From Membranihabitans marinus (GTDB lineage Bacteria; Bacteroidota; Bacteroidia; Chitinophagales; Saprospiraceae): a DNA stretch of 64,000 bases. The position numbers and the translations under genes were made by a program. How positions within the stretch are numbered: position 1 is the first letter of the stretch; every line of letters begins with the position of its first letter. Below are positions 18,093 through 26,607 of the stretch, in pieces. The stretch covers positions 62,001-126,000 of the forward strand of contig NZ_JAJQYA010000007.1 in assembly GCF_021729155.1 (NCBI RefSeq), read 5' to 3'. Below the pieces are notes generated by a model, which searched no databases, was not told where the DNA came from, and was given only the letters and a program-made list of their open reading frames with translations.

Positions 18093-19325
18093 ATGAGGGA
18101 TGAAATTAAAATATTGCATACTGCAGATTGGCATTTGGGCAAAAAGTTAGAGCAGTTTTCGAGGTTAGAAGAACAGCGTCAATTTGTAGAAGAGATTATC
18201 TCTATCGCAGAAGAAGAGGAAGTGGATATCGTATTGGTGGCTGGTGATCTGTTCGATCAGTTTTCACCTTCAACAGAAGCTATCGAATTGCTATACAATG
18301 CCCTTAAGCGATTATCCAATCGGGGACAACGACCGGTAATCGCTATTGCGGGCAATCACGATAGTCCAGATAGAATAGAAGTCTCAGATCCCCTGGCCAA
18401 GGCCTGTGGTATTCTTATGATCGGTCATCCCCATGTTGAAGTCGATTTAGTAGATAATGGAGATAAATGGCGGATATCCAAATCCGCGCCCGGCTTTTTG
18501 GAAATAGAATGGGATCATATTTCAGTGCCTCTGCGATTGATCCATACTCCTTATGTCAATGAATATCGGATTAAGACATTTTTGGGCGTGGAAGATGTTT
18601 CTACGGAAATGCGTCAATATTTGGCCAAGGATTGGAATCACCTCGCTCAGACATTTTGTGATGAAAGCGGTGTCAATATCCTCATGACCCATTTATTTGT
18701 CATGGAACGAGGCAGTACAATGACAGAGGAACCAGAAGGAGAAAAACCCATAGTGATTGGCAATGCAGCCGTGGTTTATTCTGATAACTTGCCAGATAAT
18801 ATTCAATACGCAGCATTGGGGCATTTGCATAGATATCAACACATTAAAGGACAATCCTACCCCATAGTATATAGCAGTAGTCCATTGGCTTATAGTTTTG
18901 CAGAAGCGGGGCAGCAAAAACAAGTAGTGCTGATAGAGGCCAGGCCTCAACAGGATGTGGTAGTGCGACCTAGGGCATTGTCCTCGGGTAAGATATTACA
19001 TCGTAAACGGTTTTCCGATATCGACAAATGTGTGGAATGGCTAGAATCCAATCCCGATACCTTAGTGGAGTTGACCATTCAAAGCGATGATTATCTCACC
19101 GCTCAAGATCGAAAGCGATTATACAATGCTCATCGCGGTATAGTCACCTTAGTGCCAGATGTGAAATTGGCAGGACAAAATACTGATTCCGCCAAATCTA
19201 CCCTGAGATTGGATCAATCGATGAATACCTTGTTTGCACAGTTTTTTGAATACAAAATAGGGCAGCGACCTAGCAAAGATATTATGGAAGTTTTTAGTGA
19301 ATTGTTAAATGATGATGCGGTATGA
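18093..19325 (+). CDS. sbcD: Nuclease SbcCD subunit D (Mre11-like)
   Basis: This is the catalytic phosphoesterase subunit of the SbcCD (Rad50-Mre11) complex, which cuts hairpins and DNA ends during repair and replication. At 410 aa it has the usual length. All calcineurin-like metal motifs are visible: HTADWHLGKK at residues 9-18, VLVAGDLFD, IAIAGNHDS, MTHLFV and ALGHLHRYQ. The C-terminal capping domain follows. It overlaps sbcC by four bases (ATGA), a sign of translational coupling. The presence of a hairpin-cutting nuclease beside a palindrome-rich repeat island may be coincidence. Confidence 0.96.
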   Translation: MRDEIKILHTADWHLGKKLEQFSRLEEQRQFVEEIISIAEEEEVDIVLVAGDLFDQFSPSTEAIELLYNALKRLSNRGQRPVIAIAGNHDSPDRIEVSDPLAKACGILMIGHPHVEVDLVDNGDKWRISKSAPGFLEIEWDHISVPLRLIHTPYVNEYRIKTFLGVEDVSTEMRQYLAKDWNHLAQTFCDESGVNILMTHLFVMERGSTMTEEPEGEKPIVIGNAAVVYSDNLPDNIQYAALGHLHRYQHIKGQSYPIVYSSSPLAYSFAEAGQQKQVVLIEARPQQDVVVRPRALSSGKILHRKRFSDIDKCVEWLESNPDTLVELTIQSDDYLTAQDRKRLYNAHRGIVTLVPDVKLAGQNTDSAKSTLRLDQSMNTLFAQFFEYKIGQRPSKDIMEVFSELLNDDAV

Positions 19326-22300
19326 TTCCAGTAAAATTATCGTTTAAGGGGCTGTATTCCTATCAAGATGAATTGCAGACCATAGAGTTTGGTCCTTTAA
19401 TTGAAGCTGGCCTATTTGGTATTTTTGGAGCTGTGGGCTCGGGAAAGTCTTCTGTGTTGGAAGCGATTACCATGGCGGTATATGGTGAAAGTGAGCGTCT
19501 GAATAAAAAGGACGAGCGCAATTACAATATGATGAATTTGAAATCAAATGAATTGTTGATCGATTTTGAATTTGTAAATTTTGATCAGAAAAAATATCGA
19601 TTTGCCTGCACGAGTAAGCGAAGTGGTAAACATCACAATAAGGTGGATACCTACCAACGCAATGCATATGTTCTGGAAGGTGAAGAATGGATTACACTGG
19701 GGCATGCCAATGGCGAAGAAGTGACGGGATTGAGTTATGATAATTTTAAACGGACGGTAATTATCCCCCAAGGGAAATTTCAGGAATTTTTGGAATTGAC
19801 TTCCAGTAGTCGATCTAAGATGCTAAAAGATCTGTTTAAATTGGATAAGTATGATTTAGGGCTTCAGGCCAATTCTCTATTGAAAACCTGTCAGTCTGAA
19901 TTGGCTTATCTTAAGGGGCAATGGTCTGGGTATGAGTCGGTGAATTCAGAACAAAAAGAACAGCGCGAGCAGGAATTGACGCTAATAAAAACCCAGATTC
20001 AACAAGGGCAGTTGGAGATGGAAGCATTGAAAAAACAATTGCGAGAGGAAGATATCATCCAAGAGTGGACAGAGGCCTTGAATGAACGTTTGAGTCAATG
20101 GTCTAAAGCTCAAGAGCAGTTGACTTATTATCAAGACATACAGAGAAGGGTGGAATTGTATAGAAATACCCATAAAATATTTAGTAATGATTTGAATTTG
20201 TGGAAGGAGTCTCAGCGGGAATTACTGGCTATGGAGGAGGATTTAAAATTGTTGAGAAAGGAAGAAAAACTAGCATCTGAGAAAAACAACGAACTGCAAA
20301 CCAGATACGATGATTTAGTAGCCAAGTGTGATTTACATCAGGGGTTAAAGGAAAAAATATCATTTGCCAAAAGGGAGGCTAGAATTTTTGAACTCAACCA
20401 TGGCATTGAAGTCCAGCGAAAGAGATTAATCAAAGGGGAGGATGCTTATTCTTCACTAAAGCAAACCATCGAAGAGATAGCATTATCTGCCGAAAAACAC
20501 AGAAAGGAAGTTCAGAACTATCGACTGCAGTTGAAAGATAGGGAGTCTTGGATTCAGCTTCGCAATGACTGGATTCGTCGATTGGATCTATTGAAGAGAA
20601 AGGAAGCCTTATCTGTCAAGATTAAGACTTTAAAAGAGGGAATGGCCGTGACGAAAACCCATTTACTGAATCGTTCGAATGAGGTTGTGGGTTTTGATCT
20701 CGGGCAAGAATCCACATTGGTCTCTGAAGGATTGATCAGTCAATTGGCCCAGGTAAAGACGGAGATGAAGGCCAAGCAAGCAATGTTGCACCATGTAATG
20801 GTTATGCAGAAAATGTCAGAGTTTGCAGATGATTTGAGTGAAGGACAACCTTGTCCACTCTGTGGTTCGACCAGCCATCCAGCTATTGCGGATTTTCAAG
20901 CTTCGGCTCAGGAAGCAGAGGAGTTGAAAGAGGTCTTGAGGAAGTTGGAAGTCAAAGAGAAATCATTGACTGGATTGATCTTGGAATGGGAGCAGTGGGA
21001 AAAAGAAACCAAGCGTAGAATGCAAGAGGGGCAAAGTTTGGAAGAGGATTTAAAAAGCCTATCGTTGGAAGAGGAAAAGATTAAAAAATTGCTTGATATT
21101 CATCAATCTCAATTCCCTAGCTTAGAAATTTTAGAAGTACGCTTGGCCGAGAGTGAAGCGATGATGGTGAAATTGGAAGGATTGGAGAAGGAAGTCGAAG
21201 AAAAATTAAGTCAAGAAAAGCAACATCGCTCTCGTTTAGAGGTGTTTAAAACGGAATTGACAAAGATTCAGCAAACTATAGATCGATTGGAGGGGGAAAA
21301 GTTAGGTCAGGAGCGAGAGGTCTTAGCAGAGGTAGTTGTTGATGAGAAAATTAGTGATGGGGAATCGTGGATGAAATACGCGACGACTTTATCGGATCAA
21401 CTGAGTCGGGAAGAGGGAGAGTATAAAATTATACAGAAAGAAAGAGAAGAATTTTTACAGAAATATCACCAACTCAGCGCTCGTCTCGAGGCGATGGAAG
21501 AGGTTTTTGTTAAAAGAAATATCCAACATAAGGGGTTAAAAGAAGCCATTGATAAAAAAGTAGCCCTCTCTGAATTTGAATCAATTGATGAGGTTCAAAA
21601 AATATTGGCCGAATCTTGGGATGTGGATGAGGAGATTAAAAAAATCGATAACTACTACAAAGAGTTACACGGTTTAAAGGTGGGTATTGAAGATCTTCGA
21701 TCTCGTTTGGGGGATCGGGTTTTTGATGCAGATCAGTATGCGCTGCGAAAGAAAGCCCTTGTCGATATGGAGGTTAAAATGTCGGAGGCTAATGAAAGAA
21801 AAGCCTTGCTTCAAGAAAATATCCAGCGATTGAGCCGTCAGCTGGCAGAAAAGGAAAATCTCGCTAAAGATATAGCTGAAAAGCAATTACGCGAAGATAA
21901 TCTCAAAGTGTTGACCGGTTTATTTAGAGGCAATGGTTTTGTAGATTTTGTTTCTACAATCTATTTACAAGAAATCGTAGAAATTGCCAATCGTCGGTTT
22001 AGAATATTAACCCATAATCACTTTGCCCTAGAATTGTCTGAGGATAATAATTTTTATGTCAGGGATTATCTCAATGAGGGGCATTTGAGAAGTGTGAAAA
22101 CTCTTTCTGGGGGCCAGACTTTTCAAGCTTCACTTTGTTTGGCTTTGGCCATGGCTGAGACCTTGCAGCAGCAAAATCAATCCTATCAAAATTTCTTTTT
22201 TCTGGATGAAGGTTTTGGGACATTGGATCAATCTTCATTGGATTTGGTATTTGAAACCTTGAAATCATTGCGGAAAGAGGGGCGGGTCGTTGGAGTTATC

Positions 22301-22393
22301 TCCCATGTAGAATCACTAAAAGATGAAATCGATCGCTATTTGAGGATCGTCAATCACGCCGAGGGTGGCAGCAAGATATATGCTCATGTATAG
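19322..22393 (+). CDS. sbcC: Nuclease SbcCD subunit C (Rad50-like ATPase)
   Basis: An SMC-like ATPase of 1023 aa that partners SbcD. The N-terminal ATPase half carries Walker A FGAVGSGKSS (about residues 35-44) and the Q-loop near IIPQGKFQEF. Two long coiled coils (about 200-500 and 530-870) flank the zinc hook CPLC at about residues 512-515. The C-terminal half has signature TLSGGQTFQASL (about 925-936) and Walker B FFFLDEGFGTLD (about 958-969). Length and order are typical. The start overlaps the sbcD stop. The transposase/repeat island begins just 8 bp after its stop codon. Confidence 0.96.
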   Translation: MIPVKLSFKGLYSYQDELQTIEFGPLIEAGLFGIFGAVGSGKSSVLEAITMAVYGESERLNKKDERNYNMMNLKSNELLIDFEFVNFDQKKYRFACTSKRSGKHHNKVDTYQRNAYVLEGEEWITLGHANGEEVTGLSYDNFKRTVIIPQGKFQEFLELTSSSRSKMLKDLFKLDKYDLGLQANSLLKTCQSELAYLKGQWSGYESVNSEQKEQREQELTLIKTQIQQGQLEMEALKKQLREEDIIQEWTEALNERLSQWSKAQEQLTYYQDIQRRVELYRNTHKIFSNDLNLWKESQRELLAMEEDLKLLRKEEKLASEKNNELQTRYDDLVAKCDLHQGLKEKISFAKREARIFELNHGIEVQRKRLIKGEDAYSSLKQTIEEIALSAEKHRKEVQNYRLQLKDRESWIQLRNDWIRRLDLLKRKEALSVKIKTLKEGMAVTKTHLLNRSNEVVGFDLGQESTLVSEGLISQLAQVKTEMKAKQAMLHHVMVMQKMSEFADDLSEGQPCPLCGSTSHPAIADFQASAQEAEELKEVLRKLEVKEKSLTGLILEWEQWEKETKRRMQEGQSLEEDLKSLSLEEEKIKKLLDIHQSQFPSLEILEVRLAESEAMMVKLEGLEKEVEEKLSQEKQHRSRLEVFKTELTKIQQTIDRLEGEKLGQEREVLAEVVVDEKISDGESWMKYATTLSDQLSREEGEYKIIQKEREEFLQKYHQLSARLEAMEEVFVKRNIQHKGLKEAIDKKVALSEFESIDEVQKILAESWDVDEEIKKIDNYYKELHGLKVGIEDLRSRLGDRVFDADQYALRKKALVDMEVKMSEANERKALLQENIQRLSRQLAEKENLAKDIAEKQLREDNLKVLTGLFRGNGFVDFVSTIYLQEIVEIANRRFRILTHNHFALELSEDNNFYVRDYLNEGHLRSVKTLSGGQTFQASLCLALAMAETLQQQNQSYQNFFFLDEGFGTLDQSSLDLVFETLKSLRKEGRVVGVISHVESLKDEIDRYLRIVNHAEGGSKIYAHV

Positions 22394-22401
22394 TTGGGTA
22401 C

Positions 22402-22611
22402 ACGCAAGGCATTGCGTCTCTACCTTCCTCAAAATCATTATTTTTCTCTAAAAAAAGAGACAGTGGTTCAATCCGATGACCTCCTCATGGGCAAAATAAG
22501 TCTTATTGTAACCGGGAGTCCTCGTGATTTATTGAAGAACGAAGGGGGGCTGACCGTATATCATTCTTGTCTCTGTGGAAAGCCCTAAAAACTTGTAGGA
22601 AAAACCTTATC
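22402..22611 (+). repeat. 210-bp direct repeat, copy 1
   Basis: This segment is identical, as far as I can read, to 23740-23949. It begins with the right half of the REP-like palindrome (ACGCAAGGCATTGCGTCTCT) and continues for about 190 bp of sequence with no convincing gene. A 64-codon open frame runs through it, but the same frame in the other copy has a different upstream part, so I do not call it a gene. Its end at 22611 abuts a transposase remnant exactly. Confidence 0.92.
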
Positions 22612-22713
22612 CATAATTATAAAAGTATTCGGTATAAGTCATATCATAAAATTTCCAATTATATCGTAGACAATCCTTTTAAATGGAATGAAGATGAATA
22701 TTATATTGAATGA
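22612..22713 (+). pseudogene. 3' remnant of a REP-associated transposase gene
   Basis: In frame from 22612, the translation ends with KSYHKISNYIVDNPFK and then the same final residues and stop codon as the intact RAYT at 23032-23559. Only about the last 34 codons remain. A one-codon loss relative to the intact gene lies near its left end. The 50 bp after the stop also match those after the intact gene. It is the decayed end of a second copy. Confidence 0.85.
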
Positions 22714-22762
22714 AATATCGAATTTTGTGAGCTAGTCGCAAGTTTTAAAAAATATTAGAATA

Positions 22763-22831
22763 CGTAGAGACGCAATGCCTTGCGTCTCCAAAAGGAATAT
22801 AGGTGGAGACGCAAGGCATTGCGTCTCTACG
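22763..22831. repeat. REP-like perfect palindrome (27-bp arms, 15-bp spacer)
   Basis: The left arm at 22763-22789 and the right arm at 22805-22831 are perfectly complementary over 27 bp. Each arm is itself partly palindromic (GACGCAATGCC/TTGCGTC). It lies 50 bp after the transposase remnant's stop, and the same unit, interrupted, follows the intact transposase. This is the expected layout of a RAYT transposase and its REP/BIME substrate. Confidence 0.9.
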
Positions 22832-23031
22832 TTTCTCAAAATCGTTAATTTTCTGTATGAAAATGTGATGAATATGACATTCTAAAATCATTGTATACAG
22901 AAATAAAGGTTTGTCTATCCTAGATTCATTATATTATATAAATTTCAGAGGTCTAATTTTTGTTATGGTTTATGCATGGGTTGATGAACTATGTATTAAA
23001 ACATATGGTTTAATAAATGAAATCATTGTTC

Positions 23032-23559
23032 ATGTCTGAAAAATTTAAAGGTGAATATAGAATTGAATCTGCACGCAAAATAAATTGGAATTATGCTGAA
23101 GTGGGTTGTTATTTTATTACAATATGTACAGTAAAACACATTCCTTATTTTGGGTACATAAAAAATGGGATAATGTGTTTGAATGAGTTAGGAAGCATTG
23201 TATGGAATGAATGGCTAAAAAGCCCGACTTTGCGTCCTGATATGAATATATCCATAGGTGAATTTGTAGTTATGCCCAATCATCTTCACGGAATATTGAA
23301 TATTGGAGATAATGAATACAATGCATCAAATCTAGTAATCGCAACTTCTTATGGACCTCAATGCAAAAATTTGCCATCTATCATAAGGGGATTCAAATCT
23401 TCTGTCACTATAAAGGCACGTAAGATAAATGTTGACTTCGCTTGGCAGCCTCGATATCACGACCATATAATTCGGACAAATAAGTCATATCATAAAATTT
23501 CCAATTATATTATAGACAATCCTTTTAAATGGAATGAAGATGAATATTATATTGAATGA
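23032..23559 (+). mobile_element. REP-associated tyrosine transposase (RAYT, IS200-like TnpA)
   Basis: A Y1 HUH single-strand transposase of the REP-associated group. I prefer the ATG at 23032 (MSEKFKGEYRIESAR, the usual family N-terminus) over the ATG at 23017, giving 175 aa. The HUH motif is HLH within FVVMPNHLHGIL. Family signatures follow: SIIRGFKSSVT, FAWQPRYHDHIIR, and ISNYIIDNPFKW, where the Tyr is the likely nucleophile. Such proteins cut and move or multiply short palindromic REP sequences rather than forming classic IS elements. Matching palindromes flank it. It looks intact, with no frameshift seen. Confidence 0.92.
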
Positions 23560-23618
23560 AATATTGAATTTTGTGATTTAGTCGTAAGTTTTAAAAAAAT
23601 ATTAGAATACGTAGAGAT

Positions 23619-23705
23619 ATGACTGAATTAAGTTGCCCTTGGGGCAACCCGATGTCCTAAATGGACATCGGATGAAGGAACCGAACCCTCCGTGGTTCGG
23701 GTGGG
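23619..23705 (+). repeat. Modular three-hairpin repeat, copy A
   Basis: Three consecutive hairpins. I: 23632-23648, arms GTTGCCC/GGGCAAC, 3-nt loop. II: 23650-23670, arms CGATGTCC/GGACATCG, loop TAAAT. III: 23681-23700, arms CCGAACC/GGTTCGG, loop CTCCGT. They are joined by the linker GATGAAGGA and followed by GGTGGG. The same plan, with other stem sequences, recurs at 48.0-48.4 kb and 63.94 kb. Here it interrupts the left arm of the REP-like palindrome: 23610-23617 and 23709-23720 are the separated pieces of that arm, with seven arm bases missing. Confidence 0.85.
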
Positions 23706-23708
23706 TTG

Positions 23709-23761
23709 CCTTGCGTCTCCAAAAGGAATATAAGTGGAGACGCAAGGCATTGCGTCTCTAC
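23709..23761. repeat. Interrupted REP-like palindrome downstream of the RAYT gene
   Basis: This contains the 12 remaining inner bases of the left arm (23709-23720), a 15-bp spacer nearly identical to that at 22790-22804, and the right arm (23736-23761). It is the counterpart of the intact palindrome at 22763-22831, split by repeat copy A. Confidence 0.8.
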
Positions 23762-23949
23762 CTTCCTCAAAATCATTATTTTTCTCTAAAAAAAGAGACA
23801 GTGGTTCAATCCGATGACCTCCTCATGGGCAAAATAAGTCTTATTGTAACCGGGAGTCCTCGTGATTTATTGAAGAACGAAGGGGGGCTGACCGTATATC
23901 ATTCTTGTCTCTGTGGAAAGCCCTAAAAACTTGTAGGAAAAACCTTATC
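23740..23949 (+). repeat. 210-bp direct repeat, copy 2
   Basis: Second copy of the repeat at 22402-22611, with no difference that I can find. It starts in the right arm of the interrupted palindrome and ends 116 bp before the preferred dgoD start. The identity of both copies suggests recent duplication or gene conversion. Confidence 0.92.
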
Positions 23950-24065
23950 TCTATTTCAAACTAGTCTCTGTATTTATCTATAAAATTATGTATAATTGGG
24001 TTTTATTTAGAAATATGGAATCATTGTTTGAAATGATTCCTGATTTGGCAATGATAATAAGGAGA

Positions 24066-25238
24066 ATGATGGATAATGTAGTTGAAGATTTGATTATAGA
24101 GAAAATTGAATTATTTAAAGTAGCGCCGCGCTGGTTATTCTTAAAACTGACTACCAGATGTGGGATAGAAGGCTGGGGTGAGCCAGTGATAGAAGGGAAG
24201 GCCGATACCGTCATGGCCTGTGTCCAGGAGTTGCAGCAATATGTATTAGGTCGTTCGGCCATGGATACAGAAGATATTTGGCAGGTGTTGTACGGAGGCG
24301 GATTTTATCGAGGAGGGCCCATTCTGATGAGTGCCATAGCTGGAATTGATCAAGCCCTATGGGATATTAAAGGAAAATATTTGAATTTGCCGGTCTATCA
24401 ATTATTGGGTGGTGCCGTTCGCGACAAAGTGAAAATGTATTGTTGGATAGGTGGAGATGATCCCTCTGTAGTTCTCGATCACGCCCATCAAAAAATGGAA
24501 GCGGGTTATTCCGCGGTTAAAATGAACGCTACCGGACCTATGGCTTGGATATCCAGTATATCAGAAGTGAAAAAAGTAGCCCGCAATATTGAAGTACTTA
24601 AAAAAGAATTTGGCAACGATTTGGATGTAGGACTTGATTTTCACGGTCGAGTTCACAAGGGTATGGTCAAACGGTTGATTGATGAATTGACAGAATTCGA
24701 ACCGATGTTTATTGAAGAGCCTGTGCTGAGTGAAAATAATGAAGCTTTGAAGGCTATTTATAATTATACCAGCATCCCCATAGCCACTGGGGAGAGAATG
24801 TTTTCTCGATGGGATTTTAAGGCATTATTGCATTCTGGTCATGTAGATATTATTCAGCCCGATCTCAGTCATGCTGGAGGAATTTCCGAAGTGCGTCGAA
24901 TAGCCGCAATGGCCGAGGCATACGATGTAGCATTGGCGCCACATTGTCCACTTGGTCCCATATCCTTGGCGGCTGCTTTGCATATTGATTTTACTTGCAT
25001 CAATGCTTTTATACAGGAAAGCAGCATTGGTATACACTATAATCAAGGCTGTGATTTGTTGGATTATGTGGTGAATAAAGAGATGTTCGATGTCAATGAG
25101 GGGTATTTGACCCAGCCACAAGGTCCGGGATTGGGAGTGATAGTCGATGAGGATAAAGTGAGGTCAATGGCCACAGAAGGACATCAATGGGCCAATCCCG
25201 TTTGGCGAAACAAAGATGGAAGCTTTACAGAATGGTAG
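24066..25238 (+). CDS. dgoD: D-galactonate dehydratase
   Basis: An enolase-superfamily enzyme that dehydrates D-galactonate to 2-dehydro-3-deoxy-galactonate in the cytoplasm. The frame is open from 23988, but I choose the double ATG at 24066/24069 because AAGGAGA (24058-24064), a rare clear Shine-Dalgarno sequence here, precedes it. Homology-like sequence (IEKIELFKVAPRWLFLKL) starts soon after. This gives about 390 aa, the family length. Diagnostic DgoD stretches include FYRGGPILMSAIAGIDQALW, GLDFHGRVH (metal Asp and catalytic His), FIEEPVLSE, ATGERMFSRWDF and LAPHCPLGP (catalytic His). It heads an operon with a GntP permease and a lactonase, which supports a sugar-acid role. Confidence 0.93.
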   Translation: MMDNVVEDLIIEKIELFKVAPRWLFLKLTTRCGIEGWGEPVIEGKADTVMACVQELQQYVLGRSAMDTEDIWQVLYGGGFYRGGPILMSAIAGIDQALWDIKGKYLNLPVYQLLGGAVRDKVKMYCWIGGDDPSVVLDHAHQKMEAGYSAVKMNATGPMAWISSISEVKKVARNIEVLKKEFGNDLDVGLDFHGRVHKGMVKRLIDELTEFEPMFIEEPVLSENNEALKAIYNYTSIPIATGERMFSRWDFKALLHSGHVDIIQPDLSHAGGISEVRRIAAMAEAYDVALAPHCPLGPISLAAALHIDFTCINAFIQESSIGIHYNQGCDLLDYVVNKEMFDVNEGYLTQPQGPGLGVIVDEDKVRSMATEGHQWANPVWRNKDGSFTEW

Positions 25239-25276
25239 CATAATATTAGATTTTTCCAATTCAAAATGACGACAAT

Positions 25277-26599
25277 ATGATCTTTCTAGTTTCTCTTGTG
25301 TTGGCCTTGTTTTTACTGATTTACGGTATTGTTAAATTAAAAATCCATCCTTTTTTCGTTTTATTGGTGGTGGCTATATTGTATGGATTTATGACAGGTA
25401 TGACTGGGGCTATGGTGGTGGAGTCCATAAATACGGGATTTGGAGATATATTAGGAAAAATAGGTTTGTTGATTTTATTTGGAGTAACTATAGGTGTCAT
25501 ACTTGAGAAATCAGGCGGTGCCATGGTTATTGCTAGTAAAATATTGAATATTATCGGTGAAAAATTTGTTCATCTGTCTATGTTGATTACTGGGTATATA
25601 CTGTCTATACCTGTATTTGCCGATAGTGCATTGTTGATGATGAATTCACTCAATAAGGTGATGTCCAAACGAGCTGCTGTGTCTTATGCAGGAACGACTG
25701 CAGCTCTGGCTCTTGGCTTGACGGCATCTCATGTTATGGTGCCTCCTACACCAGGTCCAATAGCTGCGGCTGGAATTTTGGGAGCCAATCTTGGGGATGT
25801 TATATTGTGGGGGGTATTGGTCAGTGGACTGGCTTTGATTCCCTGTTATTTTTTCGCCAAAAAAATAGCTTCTAAAATTGAATTGCCTATTGTAATAGAA
25901 GCTGAAGAAGCCAAGGGTAAAAAACCTAAATTATGGCTGTCTTTACTGTCTTTGGTAATTCCTATATTATTTATCGTAGCCAAATCTATTATGGATTATC
26001 CCAGTATAGAAGTTCGCCCTGGATTTCTCAGTGGAGTAATCGAGTTTCTAGGTACTCCAGTCATAGCTCTCTTGTTAGGGGTGTTTTTGGCCTTGTTGAT
26101 TCCAGAGAAATTGGATGAAAAGATATTTTCGGCCACGGGGTGGTTTGGTGAAGCTTTAAGAGTTGCAGCGCCAATTATATTAATTACTGGAGCAGGGGGG
26201 ATTTTTGGAAAAATGTTACAAAATTCGGGAATAGGTGATGTGATCTCAGGTAGTATGAGTGATATTAATATTGGCCTAATTTTACCTTTTTTATTGGCTG
26301 CCTGTCTTAAAACTACCCAAGGTTCTTCTACTGTGGCACTGGTAACTACTGCCTCCATTATCGCTCCATTAATGCCAGCGTTGGGCTTGGAATCGGCTGT
26401 GATGAAAGCTATGGCTGTTTTGGCCATCGGGGCTGGATCTTCTGTTGCCTCTCATGTTAATGACAGTTTTTTTTGGGTAATCACTCAACTCACTGGCATG
26501 GATGTCAAGCAAGGGTATCAGATTCAAACATTGGGTACACTTATCTTTGGGGTGTCGGCCATGATCCTTATTTCTATCTTAACTTTATTTGTAAATTAA
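25277..26599 (+). CDS. GntP-family gluconate/sugar-acid:H+ symporter
   Basis: A 440-aa inner-membrane transporter with about 12-14 hydrophobic segments along its whole length. Family features include the glycine-rich KIGLLILFGVTIGVILEKSGGA near residues 60-80, ASHVMVPPTPGPIAAAGILG at about 155-174, QGSSTVALVTTASI, and AGSSVASHVNDSFFWV near the C-terminus. The last two are characteristic of GntP/GntT permeases. In this operon the likely substrate is galactonate or a related aldonate, but the family also takes gluconate, so the exact sugar acid is an inference. It starts 38 bp after dgoD. Confidence 0.92.
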   Translation: MIFLVSLVLALFLLIYGIVKLKIHPFFVLLVVAILYGFMTGMTGAMVVESINTGFGDILGKIGLLILFGVTIGVILEKSGGAMVIASKILNIIGEKFVHLSMLITGYILSIPVFADSALLMMNSLNKVMSKRAAVSYAGTTAALALGLTASHVMVPPTPGPIAAAGILGANLGDVILWGVLVSGLALIPCYFFAKKIASKIELPIVIEAEEAKGKKPKLWLSLLSLVIPILFIVAKSIMDYPSIEVRPGFLSGVIEFLGTPVIALLLGVFLALLIPEKLDEKIFSATGWFGEALRVAAPIILITGAGGIFGKMLQNSGIGDVISGSMSDINIGLILPFLLAACLKTTQGSSTVALVTTASIIAPLMPALGLESAVMKAMAVLAIGAGSSVASHVNDSFFWVITQLTGMDVKQGYQIQTLGTLIFGVSAMILISILTLFVN

Positions 26600-26607
26600 T
26601 GTAAATC

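Noticed and set aside
22394-22588. A 64-codon frame directly after the sbcC stop
   Set aside because: It is the same repeat-encoded tail seen at 23740-23949 and begins at the sbcC stop by chance.
23633-23926. A 97-codon plus-strand frame after the RAYT gene
   Set aside because: It runs from a modular hairpin through a palindrome into the 210-bp repeat. The other repeat copy keeps only the last part of the frame with a different start, so no single protein is conserved.
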